64,000 nt of DNA from NCBI RefSeq assembly GCF_000242615.2, contig NZ_KI912268.1, positions 2,913,766-2,977,765 of the forward strand. Reading direction: 5' to 3'. The notes under the pieces are model-generated. The model saw nothing but the letters and a program-made list of their open reading frames with translations, had not been told where the DNA came from and searched no databases. Positions 41,961 through 49,775 of this stretch are shown here, one piece after another (the stretch's first letter is position 1; each line of letters starts with the position of its first letter). Source of the DNA: Holophaga foetida DSM 6591 (GTDB lineage: Bacteria > Acidobacteriota > Holophagae > Holophagales > Holophagaceae). A program made the translations under genes and the position numbers.

Positions 41961-42314
41961 AATGTCTTTCGTGCCCTGGAAGAGACGTTCTCAACCACGC
42001 CTGAAACGATTGCCCAAGTGATTGCGATCTACCCCATTACGCCCTCGTCCACCATGGGGGGACTTTCTGATGAATGGAACTCCCAGGGGCGGAAAAACAG
42101 CTGGAATACCGTTCCCCTGGTCGAGGAGATGCAGTCCGAAGGCGGCGCTGCCGGTGCCCTGAGCAACTACGTCCCGTACGAGAAACGCTACCGGATCGTG
42201 GAACGGGCCAATCCCGAGGGCTGCATGGAACTCCAGGCCCAGCTCGATGTCACCAAGCGCTTCGCGGTCTACGCAGGCATGGCGGGGACGCGCCTCCCGG
42301 GGAACTGCCGCTGA
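41952..42314 (+). pseudogene. Collapsed pyruvate:ferredoxin oxidoreductase (nifJ-type) remnant
   Basis: The open frame of 120 codons starts inside a terminator stem and is not a normal gene. Residues about 24-70 match the N-terminus of pyruvate:ferredoxin oxidoreductase (AIYPITPSSTMGGLSDEW, NTVPLVEEMQSEGGAAGAL). Directly after, residues about 72-112 (YVPYEKRYRIVERANPE, LDVTKRFAVYAGMAG) resemble the extreme C-terminus of the same enzyme, which normally lies about 1,100 residues later. The whole middle, including TPP and FeS domains, is missing, so it cannot be active. The deletion junction is near base 42162. Confidence 0.65.
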
Positions 42315-42347
42315 GGCTGCGACGACCCCTAAAGAAAGGACTTCCCC

Positions 42348-43670
42348 ATGAACATTGGGAAACACTACATCAAGAACATGGAGCTGATCGGCTACCACGA
42401 CCTCCAGGACAGGCCCGGTTTCCAGATGGCCATGCAGGAGGTGGAGGGGCGGTACTACCTCTACGTCTCCCATTTCCGCCATTCCGGCTGGACGATCCTG
42501 GAGGTGACGGATCCCGCTGCCCCCCGGTTCGTCCGCTTCCTGCCCGGTCCGGAGCTGTCGGGACAGGTCACCAACAAGATCCAGGTGGCGGATGGCCTGA
42601 TGCTCTGCGCCCTGGGCACGGGCATCCCCTTCCTGCACGGCATCGGTGCCGATGATCCCTATATCGCCGGTCTTCAGATCTACGATGTCAGGACGGATCC
42701 CGAGAACCCGAAGCTGCTCTCGACCTGGATAGCCAGCGAGCCCCAGGCCTGCGACAACATCTGTCTGGGGGTCCATCGCTTCTACTACAGTGGCGGTCGT
42801 TACGCGCACCTTTCGGCCACCTGCGACGGCTATTCCAACATGATCTACCGTGTCCTGGATCTGGCGGATCCCACCCATCCCGTGGAGGTCGGGCGTTGGT
42901 GGATGCCCGAGCAGTGGGAGGCCGGTATCCGGGCGAAGGATCAGCTTCCCGAACCCTTCCCCCTCTCCCGGGCCGGCATGCACGGGCCACCCTCGGTGAA
43001 GGGCAGCCATGCATACTGTGGGTACAACGGTGCGGGCATGGTCGTCCTGGATATCTCAGACCTCCGCACCCCGAGGCTGGTCGGCCAGCTCAAGACCTAC
43101 CCGACGCTGGGCGGGAAGCTATCCGGTGCCCGTTGCCATACCGTGATGCCCCTCTCGAAGCGTCCCTACGCCATCTTCACGAATGAGGGGGAACGCTTCC
43201 CCTGCTTCTCGAAGGAGGTCGTGAAGGGGGTTGCCCAGCCCATGAATGTCATCGGCATGGTGGATGTCTCCGATGTCACCGACCCCACCCTGATCTCGAT
43301 CTTCCCCTATCCGGAAGTGCCAGCCGACTATCCCTTTCCCAACTTCAACGACTGCGGCATCGGATGCCCCGGGCCCTTCGGCCCCCACAACATCCATGAG
43401 CCCCACGAACATCCAGCACTGGAGGACCGGAACGACCGGCTCTACTGCTGTTACTTTCACGCCGGTCTCCGGGTGTACGACATCAGCGACCCCTTCGTGC
43501 CCCGGGAGATCGCCTATTTTATTCCGCCTGACCCCACCTCCTACAAGTTCGACTGCCACTACCCGGGGCCGAGGATCGCGACCACGGAGGACGTTATTGT
43601 TGACAATAGGGGCAATATTTTCATCGACACCTTCCACGACGGTCTTTATGTCCTGAGAAGCCGTGTTTGA
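42348..43670 (+). CDS. LVIVD-repeat beta-propeller protein
   Basis: 440 aa, no signal peptide or membrane helix, so cytoplasmic. Repeats of the LVIVD type (hydrophobic-D-[VI]-S/T-D-P-x-x-P) are visible: TILEVTDPAAPRFV, LQIYDVRTDPENPKLL, MVVLDISDLRTPRLV, MVDVSDVTDPTLI and LRVYDISDPFVPREI. Together they suggest a propeller. Also noteworthy are His-rich spots GPHNIHEPHEHP and YCCYFHAGLRVYD that could bind metal. Function of the family is not established; some LVIVD/selenium-binding-type propellers are oxidases. AAAGGA precedes the ATG. Next to a VOC enzyme in the same direction. Confidence 0.8.
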   Translation: MNIGKHYIKNMELIGYHDLQDRPGFQMAMQEVEGRYYLYVSHFRHSGWTILEVTDPAAPRFVRFLPGPELSGQVTNKIQVADGLMLCALGTGIPFLHGIGADDPYIAGLQIYDVRTDPENPKLLSTWIASEPQACDNICLGVHRFYYSGGRYAHLSATCDGYSNMIYRVLDLADPTHPVEVGRWWMPEQWEAGIRAKDQLPEPFPLSRAGMHGPPSVKGSHAYCGYNGAGMVVLDISDLRTPRLVGQLKTYPTLGGKLSGARCHTVMPLSKRPYAIFTNEGERFPCFSKEVVKGVAQPMNVIGMVDVSDVTDPTLISIFPYPEVPADYPFPNFNDCGIGCPGPFGPHNIHEPHEHPALEDRNDRLYCCYFHAGLRVYDISDPFVPREIAYFIPPDPTSYKFDCHYPGPRIATTEDVIVDNRGNIFIDTFHDGLYVLRSRV

Positions 43671-43701
43671 AAAATAAAATGTTAATATATTGGAGCGAAT
43701 G

Positions 43702-44136
43702 ATGCCATTGGCAACTAAAGGTGTGAACCATTTCGCCATCAGTGTCCCCGACCTGGAGGCGACGGTGGAATGGTACCGGAGGGTGTTGGGGTTCCGGCTG
43801 ATCTGCCGCCAAGCGATCCCTGGCGTCGATGTCCGGGTCGCCCATATGGAAGGGCCGGGGTTCGTGCTGGAGGTATTCGAGCCCATCGGTGGGAATCCCC
43901 TGCCGGAGGGGCGGAAACTTCCGAACACGGATCTCATGACCCACGGGAACAAGCACCTGTCACTCACGGTCAACGATGCAGAGGAAGCCCGGAAGTCACT
44001 GGAAGACATGGGGGTTCCTGTGGTCATGACCGCCAGGGTATGGGGAACGGTTGGTGTGTTCATCCATGACAACAGCGGAAATCTCATTGAAATCTTTGAA
44101 GGGGATATGCGTGTTCCTCAAGACAACAAATCCTAG
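43702..44136 (+). CDS. VOC (glyoxalase/dioxygenase superfamily) metalloprotein
   Basis: 144 aa from the second of two adjacent ATGs, six bases after GGAG. Both beta-alpha-beta-beta-beta modules are present: KGVNHFAISVPDLEATVEWYRRVLGF and KHLSLTVNDAEEARKSLEDMG. Likely metal ligands are the His in VNHFA, the His in KHLSL and the Glu in LIEIFEG. Families include glyoxalase I, methylmalonyl-CoA epimerase and extradiol dioxygenase; which of these applies is unclear. It lies 31 bp after the propeller gene and overlaps the next small ORF. Confidence 0.85.
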   Translation: MPLATKGVNHFAISVPDLEATVEWYRRVLGFRLICRQAIPGVDVRVAHMEGPGFVLEVFEPIGGNPLPEGRKLPNTDLMTHGNKHLSLTVNDAEEARKSLEDMGVPVVMTARVWGTVGVFIHDNSGNLIEIFEGDMRVPQDNKS

Positions 44137-44392
44137 CTGCGGGAAGAAGGCGTCCTGCCCCAGCTGCCAGAGCCCCGGTACCTGGGAGAGGATCGTTGCC
44201 TTCCGGCACCGGAACGGCTGCCTCTACGTTGCCGTGATGGATGGCAAGGGGGGGCTGGATATCTTCACTGAGGATTGCCGGGAAAGCGATCTGTTCTGTG
44301 CCATTCCGCCGTGGATCCTGGACCGTCTCGGGACCTGGCTTGCGGGCATCCGGCCCGGCGAAAAGGTTGAGATTGCGGCGGGCGCCGCCTAG
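44111..44392 (+). CDS. Small Cys-rich protein of unknown function
   Basis: 93 aa from a GTG 26 bp inside the end of the VOC gene. The N-terminal NPSCGKKASCPSCQSPGTW offers three close Cys residues (CxxxxxCxxC), with more at NGC, DCRE and LFCAI; it might bind zinc. The remainder (YVAVMDGKGGLDIFTEDCRE) is unremarkable. Coupling to the VOC gene suggests it belongs to the same unit. No family recognised. Confidence 0.5.
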   Translation: MFLKTTNPSCGKKASCPSCQSPGTWERIVAFRHRNGCLYVAVMDGKGGLDIFTEDCRESDLFCAIPPWILDRLGTWLAGIRPGEKVEIAAGAA

Positions 44393-44498
44393 ATGACAGG
44401 GCTTGGATCGGGTTCCATCTATGACGTTGGGCCTGAAAGGGGATGATAGAGGGAATGACCGTTTCCGCTTCGCCGGTCGTTGCCTTGACGGAGTAACT

Positions 44499-45179
44499 GT
44501 GTCCCCCTCACCTGATGATTTCCGTGCCCAGCACAAGCTTCGCCTCTCCTGGATGCCCTGGCTCTATTTCGCCCTGAAGCCCCGGCACAGGGAGTGGGCG
44601 GAGGCCTGGCAGCGCGAGGTGCAGGAGCGCCTCCAGGCCCTGGAGACCATCCGCATCGGACCCGGGGCCTTCGTGGCGCCCGAGGCCCGGCTCTTCGGAG
44701 AGCCGGGGAGGGGCATTGAGATCGGGGAGGGCTGTGCCATCTCGGCGGAGGTCTTCATGCACGGTCCCATCACCCTGGGAAAGCGGGTCTCGGTCAACGC
44801 CCGGGCGAGCCTTGATGGAGGGGCCAAGGGGCTGGTGGTTGGGGACGACACCCGCATCGCCACCGGAGCCACGCTCTACGCCTTCGATCACGGGCTGGCG
44901 CCGGACCGCCTGATCCACCGCCAGCCCGTGCGTTCTCACGGAATCGTCATCGGCTCCGACGTCTGGATCGGCGCCAATGCCGGGATCACGGACGGTGTGC
45001 GAGTCGGCGACCATGCCGTGGTGGGCATGGGTGCCGTGGTGACCCACGATGTGCCCGAGTGGGCCGTTGTCGCTGGGGTTCCGGCCCGGGTCATCGGCGA
45101 CCGGCGGGAACTGCCGGATGCCGGAGGGGCGTCGCCGCTTGCGAAAAACAGTCCCACGGGGAGGCGCGGAGAGGGCTGA
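44499..45179 (+). CDS. Hexapeptide-repeat (LbH) acyl/acetyltransferase
   Basis: 226 aa from a GTG with GGAG six bases upstream; ATG at 44421 and TTG at 44403 would extend it. The left-handed beta-helix repeats are plain (IEIGEGCAISAEVFMHGPITLGKRVSVNARASLDGG, GIVIGSDVWIGANAGITDGVRVGDHAVVGMGAVVTHDVPEWAVVAGVPARVIG). The catalytic His is probably in LYAFDHGLAP. Maa/WbbJ-type enzymes acetylate sugars or transfer acyl groups. Spacing of 106 bp from the previous gene suggests an independent unit. Confidence 0.85.
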   Translation: MSPSPDDFRAQHKLRLSWMPWLYFALKPRHREWAEAWQREVQERLQALETIRIGPGAFVAPEARLFGEPGRGIEIGEGCAISAEVFMHGPITLGKRVSVNARASLDGGAKGLVVGDDTRIATGATLYAFDHGLAPDRLIHRQPVRSHGIVIGSDVWIGANAGITDGVRVGDHAVVGMGAVVTHDVPEWAVVAGVPARVIGDRRELPDAGGASPLAKNSPTGRRGEG

Positions 45180-45230
45180 TAAAGGAGATGCCCGATGCGC
45201 CGAGGGGCAGCGACGCTGAGCGCCTGCTTC

Positions 45231-45265
45231 TTCCCTCCGCGTTTCTCCGCGGCTCCGCGTGAGGC
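45231..45265. repeat. Copy of the CTCCGCGTGAG dispersed repeat
   Basis: TTCCCTCCGCGTTTCTCCGC followed by GGCTCCGCGTGAGGC closely matches the right arm of the inverted pair at 1168-1200. Non-coding. Confidence 0.5.
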
Positions 45266-45314
45266 AATCTTTCGCCCCTCCATGGCCAGTGCTGGCCGAA
45301 CCGGGTTCAGAAGG

Positions 45315-45998
45315 TCAGGGCTCTCGTCCAACCCGGACGAAATCGTACTTCTCATGGCTTTCAAAAGGGCCCCGGCGGATCTCCACGGAACGGATGCCCA
45401 GTTGCCCCAGCTTGGCTTTCAGGGCCTGGCAGCGGGCCTGGACCAACTCCTCGGTCTGGCGGGGGTCGGCGGGGTAGAGCAGGAACCAGCGGCCGTCCCT
45501 GCCGTAGGCCTGGACCCAGCTGTCCACCTTCTTCTCGCCCCCGGGGGAAAGGGCGCTCTGGCCCCTGATGAAGAAGATGGGTTCCTGGAGCCGCAGCTGG
45601 TTGGCCTGGGGCACCTGGGGAGCCAGACTGGCCAGGACAGGCAGGGGATTGGGGTCGAGGTCAGGCAGGCCAGGCAGGGGTTGGGGACGGATATCCCGGG
45701 AGACGGCCAGATCCCCCACGAGGGGGTAGGTGTCGCCCCGGTCGGCCATCCTCGCCAGGACAAAACCCCTGCCCACGGAGACAACCTCCAGTCGTCCGAG
45801 GGAGCGGCGATCCCCTGGACGCCGGAGGTCCAGATTGCCTCCGACCTTGAGGTCCTCCCATCCATCCCCGGTTACCCGGTAGAGCCGATCGCCGCTGTCG
45901 TAAGGGGGCTCCCCCGAGCGCTCCACGGAGGCAATCCGCAGGGGGGAACCGGCGCAGGCCAGACTCAGCAGCAGGGGGAGGAGGAAGGGCCAGCGCAT
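45315..45998 (-). CDS. Lipoprotein with degenerate OmpA-like C-terminus
   Basis: 227 aa. Lipobox LSLACAG with Cys near 15. Residues about 60-100 (LGRLEVVSVGRGFVLARMADRGDTYPLVGD) look like a small beta-barrel. The C-terminal half (IFFIRGQSALSPGGEKKVDSWVQAYG, ARCQALKAKLGQLGIRSVEIRRG) resembles an OmpA/MotB peptidoglycan-binding fold without clear conserved Asp/Arg residues. It is the last gene of a parA-parB-folC-lipoprotein run, six bases after folC. Function unknown. Confidence 0.6.
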   Translation of the reverse strand: MRWPFLLPLLLSLACAGSPLRIASVERSGEPPYDSGDRLYRVTGDGWEDLKVGGNLDLRRPGDRRSLGRLEVVSVGRGFVLARMADRGDTYPLVGDLAVSRDIRPQPLPGLPDLDPNPLPVLASLAPQVPQANQLRLQEPIFFIRGQSALSPGGEKKVDSWVQAYGRDGRWFLLYPADPRQTEELVQARCQALKAKLGQLGIRSVEIRRGPFESHEKYDFVRVGREP

Positions 45999-46004
45999 GG
46001 GGCC

Positions 46005-47246
46005 TTACCGGTTTCCGGCGGGGGAACCGTAAGGGGCGATACCCATGGTGCGGAGGATGTCTCCGATGAGGTAGAGGGAGCCCGTCACTAGGCGGATGCC
46101 CTCGCAGGGGCGTCGGAGCTCCTGTCCCAGGGTCTCGATGTCCAGCACCCGGAGCTCCTGGCCCCAGATGGCGCGCAGGGCCTCGGCTGTCGCGTAGCGC
46201 TCGTTTTCGCCCTTGGCCAGGGTGACGGAGAGGGGCTGGATGCTGCGCAGTTCCCTGGCCACGCCCTCCAGGTCCTTGTCTCCCATGGATCCGAAGTAGA
46301 GGTGGGGCTTGATGCCGCAGTCCCGGGCGTGGCGGGCCAGCACGGCGGCGCCGTCGGGGTTGTGGGCTCCGTCCATCCAGACCCGGTCAAGGCCCGGGAC
46401 CAGCCAGAAGCGTCCGGGCCACTGGGTGGTCTCGATGCCGCGCCAGAGGGCTTCGCTGGAAAGCTGGAACCCGAGGGTCTTGAGTTGCTCCAGGGCACAG
46501 AGGGCGGTGCCGAGGTTGCTGAGCTGGTGAGGACCCGCCAGGCCGACGCGGTGGCCCTGGACGATGCTGTGGTCCCAGGCCATGGCATCGGCGCCCTGGC
46601 CTGATGCCTGGAACACCCGGGGCTCACACTCCAGGAGGGGGCGGATCCAGTCGGGGCTCAGGGTCGGGCCCAGCACCAGGGGCCTGCCCGTGCGGGCCGT
46701 GCAGAGCTTCTCCCGGGCGATGGCCTCCCGGGTATCCCCCAGGAAGGCGGTGTGTTCCAGGGCGATGTTGGTGAGCACGGAGAGGATAGGATCCAGGGCG
46801 TTGGCGGCGTCCCAGCGCCCTCCCATGCCCACCTCCACCAGGGCGAGGTCCACCTTGGCCTCCCGGAAGGCGAGGATGGCGCAGGCCATGAGGATCTCGA
46901 AGTAGGTGGCCTCGATCCCGAGCCGAGCCTCGACGGCGAGGACCTCATCCAGCAGGCGGTCCAGGGCTTCCAGGGTGATGGGGGCGCCGTCGAGCCAGAT
47001 GCGCTCCGTGGGGGAGACGAGGTGGGGCGAGGTCGTCCAGCCCACCTTGAGCCCCGCGCTCCTCAGGGCGTTGGCCATGAAGGCCCCGGTGGAGCCCTTG
47101 CCATTGGTGCCCGCGATGAGTACCGCCGGGAAGTCCCGCTCCGGGTGGCCCAGCCCTTCGAGCAGAGCCACCGGGTTGGCCAGGCTGGGCTTGATGCCCC
47201 AGTGGCCCCGGGCTTCGACGTTCTGGATCTTCTGGTAGATGTTCAT
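46005..47246 (-). CDS. folC: Folylpolyglutamate synthase / dihydrofolate synthase
   Basis: 413 aa. Mur-ligase fold with the ATP loop VLIAGTNGKGSTGAFMANAL near residue 42, the VEVGMGGRWDAAN segment, NIALEHTAFLGDTREAIAREKL and MDGAHNPDGA of the C-terminal domain. It adds glutamates to folates. The start is five bases past the parB stop and its frame is convincing from residue 1. No accA/truA partner as in some genomes. Confidence 0.93.
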   Translation of the reverse strand: MNIYQKIQNVEARGHWGIKPSLANPVALLEGLGHPERDFPAVLIAGTNGKGSTGAFMANALRSAGLKVGWTTSPHLVSPTERIWLDGAPITLEALDRLLDEVLAVEARLGIEATYFEILMACAILAFREAKVDLALVEVGMGGRWDAANALDPILSVLTNIALEHTAFLGDTREAIAREKLCTARTGRPLVLGPTLSPDWIRPLLECEPRVFQASGQGADAMAWDHSIVQGHRVGLAGPHQLSNLGTALCALEQLKTLGFQLSSEALWRGIETTQWPGRFWLVPGLDRVWMDGAHNPDGAAVLARHARDCGIKPHLYFGSMGDKDLEGVARELRSIQPLSVTLAKGENERYATAEALRAIWGQELRVLDIETLGQELRRPCEGIRLVTGSLYLIGDILRTMGIAPYGSPAGNR

Positions 47247-47250
47247 GACT

Positions 47251-48105
47251 TCAACCCTTCCGGGGGCCCTGCTTCATGGCCTCGAAGAGGCGGTCCAGCT
47301 CAGCCTCGCTGCCGTAGTGGAGGGTGAGGGCACCCCCCTTGCCCTTGGGCTTGATCTCCACCCGGGTGCCCCAGGCCTGGGTCAGTTCCTCGGAGGCGGC
47401 CTTGAGGAAGAGGGCCTGGGGATGCTTGCGCTTGATCTTCCGGGCTCGGGTGAGCTGGAGGATGCGGGCCTCCAGGGCTCGGACGCTCAATTGGTTGTTT
47501 ATGACTTCTTCGGCCAGCTGCTCCTGGACCCGGGCATCCTCCAGGCCCAGGAGGACCTTGGCGTGACCTGCGGAAAGCTTGCCCATGGCCACGTGGTCCT
47601 GGATGGGGGAGGGAAGGCGGAGGAGCCGCAGAGTGTTGGCCACCTGGGGACGGCTCTTGCCCACCCGGTCCGCCACCTGCTCCTGGGTGAGGCGCAGGTG
47701 TTCGCCGAGCTGCCAGTAGGCCTTGGCCTCCTCGATGGGATTCAGCTCTTGGCGCTGGATGTTCTCCACCAGGGCGAACTCCAGCAGGCGGTCGTCCGCG
47801 ACCTCCTTGAGCACCACCGGGACCATGGCCAGGCCCGCGCGGCGGGCGGCCCGCCAGCGGCGTTCGCCGGCGATGATCTCGTACTGGTTCCCCACCTTGC
47901 GGGCCACGATGGGCTGGACCATGCCGTGCACCGAAAGGCTGGCGGCCAGGTTCTCCAGGGCCTCCTCGTCGAAGTGGGTGCGGGGCTGGTGGCGGTTGGG
48001 AACCAGGGAGCCGATGGGCAGCTCCCGCTGGGGAGCGTCCTCAGGGCTGATCTGGCTCATGAGGGAAGTGAGTCCTCGGCCGAGGGCGGGGCGCTTGAGG
48101 TTCAT
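47251..48105 (-). CDS. parB: Chromosome-partitioning protein ParB
   Basis: 284 aa. Includes the N-terminal ALGRGLTSLM peptide typical of chromosomal ParB, the CTPase/ParB box (PIGSLVPNRHQPRTHFDEEALENLAASL, GERRWRAARRAGL), the HTH region (LTQEQVADRVGKSRPQVANTLRLLRLP) and a C-terminal dimerisation part. It binds parS sites and works with ParA in segregation of the origin. Co-transcribed with parA (1 bp spacing). Confidence 0.95.
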   Translation of the reverse strand: MNLKRPALGRGLTSLMSQISPEDAPQRELPIGSLVPNRHQPRTHFDEEALENLAASLSVHGMVQPIVARKVGNQYEIIAGERRWRAARRAGLAMVPVVLKEVADDRLLEFALVENIQRQELNPIEEAKAYWQLGEHLRLTQEQVADRVGKSRPQVANTLRLLRLPSPIQDHVAMGKLSAGHAKVLLGLEDARVQEQLAEEVINNQLSVRALEARILQLTRARKIKRKHPQALFLKAASEELTQAWGTRVEIKPKGKGGALTLHYGSEAELDRLFEAMKQGPRKG

Positions 48106-48106
48106 A

Positions 48107-48889
48107 TCAGTTCTCTCTCGCTGGGGTCGGTTCCATCACTCCCACCGCTTCCCGGGCCAGGTTCAGGTAGGCCTGGGCTCCCTTGGAGCGGAGGTCGTAG
48201 AAGGCGACGGGCTTGCCGTGGCTGGGGGCTTCCGCCAGGCGGATGTTGCGGGGGATGGTGGTCTGGAAGACCTTGCCGGGAAAGGCCTGACGGACTTCGT
48301 GGGCCACGGCGGAACCCAGGTTGGTGCGCTCTTCGGCCATGGTCAGGATGATGCCCCCCAGCTTGAGGGCCGGGTTGGGGCCGCCCTGGATGCGTCGGAT
48401 GGTTTCCATGAGTTCCGCCAGGCCGTCCAGGGCGAAGAACTCGCAGGGCATCGGGATCAGCACCTCGTCGGCGGCGGTGAGGGCGTTGAGGGTGATCATG
48501 CCCAGGGCCGGGGGCGAGTCGATGAGGATGTAGTCGAAGCGCTCCATGACCGGTTCCAGGGCCTTGCGCAGTTCCTGGAGCTGGGGCATCTCGAAGAGTT
48601 CGAACTCCAGCTGGGCCAGATCCTTGCCCGTGGGGATCACCTGGAGCATGGGGACTTCCGTGCTCAGGATCAGGGCCTCGGCGGGGGCGCCCTTCATGAG
48701 GGCGTAGGAACCCGCCCGCCGATCGGGCTTGGGAAAGCCTAGGCCGGTGGTGCTGTGCCCCTGGGGGTCGAAGTCCACCAGGAGGACCATCTTCTCCATC
48801 ATGGCCAGGGATGCGGCCAGGTTGATGGCCGTGGTGGTCTTCCCCACGCCCCCCTTCTGATTGGCCAGCACCAGGATCTTTGCCGTCAT
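48107..48889 (-). CDS. parA: Chromosome-partitioning ATPase ParA (Soj)
   Basis: 260 aa. Deviant Walker A KGGVGKTTTAINLAASLA at residue 11, switch LLVDFDPQGHSTTGLG and DYILIDSPPALGMITLNAL. It lacks an N-terminal HTH, so it is of the chromosomal Soj type. Upstream lie TGGAAC/GTTCCA half-sites (48953-48992) that could bind ParB. Confidence 0.95.
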   Translation of the reverse strand: MTAKILVLANQKGGVGKTTTAINLAASLAMMEKMVLLVDFDPQGHSTTGLGFPKPDRRAGSYALMKGAPAEALILSTEVPMLQVIPTGKDLAQLEFELFEMPQLQELRKALEPVMERFDYILIDSPPALGMITLNALTAADEVLIPMPCEFFALDGLAELMETIRRIQGGPNPALKLGGIILTMAEERTNLGSAVAHEVRQAFPGKVFQTTIPRNIRLAEAPSHGKPVAFYDLRSKGAQAYLNLAREAVGVMEPTPAREN

Positions 48890-48952
48890 ATCAGGACTCC
48901 GGCAAAAGAATGGCTGATCTGGCGGGCAGGGGATTCACGGGGGCACCTCGGT

Positions 48953-48992
48953 GTGGAACATCCAGTGTAATCGTTCCACGGTCCCCTGGAAC
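48953..48992. promoter_or_regulatory. Half-parS-like inverted repeats upstream of parA
   Basis: GTGGAAC (48953-48959) and GTTCCAC (48973-48979) form a 7-bp inverted repeat; GTTCCA (48973) and TGGAAC (48987) form a second. They are the two halves of the general parS sequence (TGTTCCACGTGGAACA) but widely spaced, so no intact parS exists here. Confidence 0.35.
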
Positions 48993-49061
48993 AGAATCGC
49001 CTCAAGGGCACCCAAAATCTATTGGAGTTGGAATAGACTCATAACACTTTCCGGAGGTCCC

Positions 49062-49580
49062 ATGGATCGCGCCAAGAGCATTGCCCTACTCAACACGGCT
49101 GTAGCAGATGAACTGCAGGCGGTGCACCAGTACATGTATTTCCACTTTGTTCTGGACGATATGGATCTCAAGCCCCTGGCCATGCTCTTCAAGCGTACGG
49201 CCATCGAGGAGATGATCCACATCGAACGCCTTGCGGAGCGGATCCTCTTCCTCAAGGGGGATGTGGAACTGGTGGCTGCGGGTCCGGTCGAGAAGATCCA
49301 CGAGCCCATCGATATGCTCAAGAAGGCCATGGCCATGGAAGACGGCAGCCAGGAGAGCTATAACGATTCAGCCAAAGCCTGCGCCGAGAACCGGGACTCC
49401 GCTTCCAAGCAGCTCTTTGAGTCGCTGGTCGTGGATGAGGAGCGCCACTTCGACCAGTACGAACTGGAAAAGGAGAAGGTTGAGAAGCTTGGTCCCAACT
49501 ATATGGCCCTCCAGGCCTTCCTCGGCAGCGGCGGGGCAGGTTCGGCCATGCCCCCCGCAGGGGGCGGTGCCCCGGCCTGA
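49062..49580 (+). CDS. Bacterioferritin-like ferritin-superfamily protein
   Basis: 172 aa. Four-helix bundle with di-iron ligands in ADELQAVHQYMYFHFVLDD, EEMIHIERLAERILFLKG and VVDEERHFDQYE. Stores or detoxifies iron. GGAGG precedes the ATG. A TCTATT-N8-AATAGA inverted repeat at 49018-49037 lies just upstream and may be a regulator site. The C-terminus is Gly/Ala/Pro-rich (GSGGAGSAMPPAGGG), unusual for Bfr. It neighbours katG, suggesting an oxidative-stress/iron locus. Confidence 0.85.
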   Translation: MDRAKSIALLNTAVADELQAVHQYMYFHFVLDDMDLKPLAMLFKRTAIEEMIHIERLAERILFLKGDVELVAAGPVEKIHEPIDMLKKAMAMEDGSQESYNDSAKACAENRDSASKQLFESLVVDEERHFDQYELEKEKVEKLGPNYMALQAFLGSGGAGSAMPPAGGGAPA

Positions 49581-49582
49581 GC

Positions 49583-49753
49583 ATGAAGCTGAGGGGGAAG
49601 TCCTTCTGCAAGCTCGTCAAGGACGATGTGCTCAAGGATGACCTGGAGGCGTACAAGGACCTTGTCCGGAATCCGACCTACCTCTGTCTGAAGTGTGGAC
49701 GGGCCAGCAACGATAAGAACTCGCTTTGCAAGCCTGAGAAACTGGAACCCTGA
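49583..49753 (+). CDS. 56-aa Cys-containing small protein
   Basis: Starts two bases after the bacterioferritin-like stop. Sequence features are KSFCKLVKDD near the start, then CLKCGRASNDKNSLCKPEKL at residues 35-54. A CxxC plus a third Cys eight residues on, ending in CKPEKL, matches a widespread family of short unannotated proteins with CxKCGR...LCKP, which often sit beside ferritin-like or redox genes. It may bind zinc or iron. The short length makes it easy to miss. Confidence 0.65.
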   Translation: MKLRGKSFCKLVKDDVLKDDLEAYKDLVRNPTYLCLKCGRASNDKNSLCKPEKLEP

Positions 49754-49775
49754 AAAGCCGATAACCGGGCAGAAA

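Noticed and set aside
44051..44110. ATG start at 44051 for the small Cys protein
   Set aside because: It would overlap the VOC gene by 86 bp; the GTG at 44111 has better spacing to a G-rich ribosome site.
48953..48992. Intact parS centromere
   Set aside because: Half-sites are 8 and 13 bp apart rather than contiguous, so it is listed only as half-parS-like.
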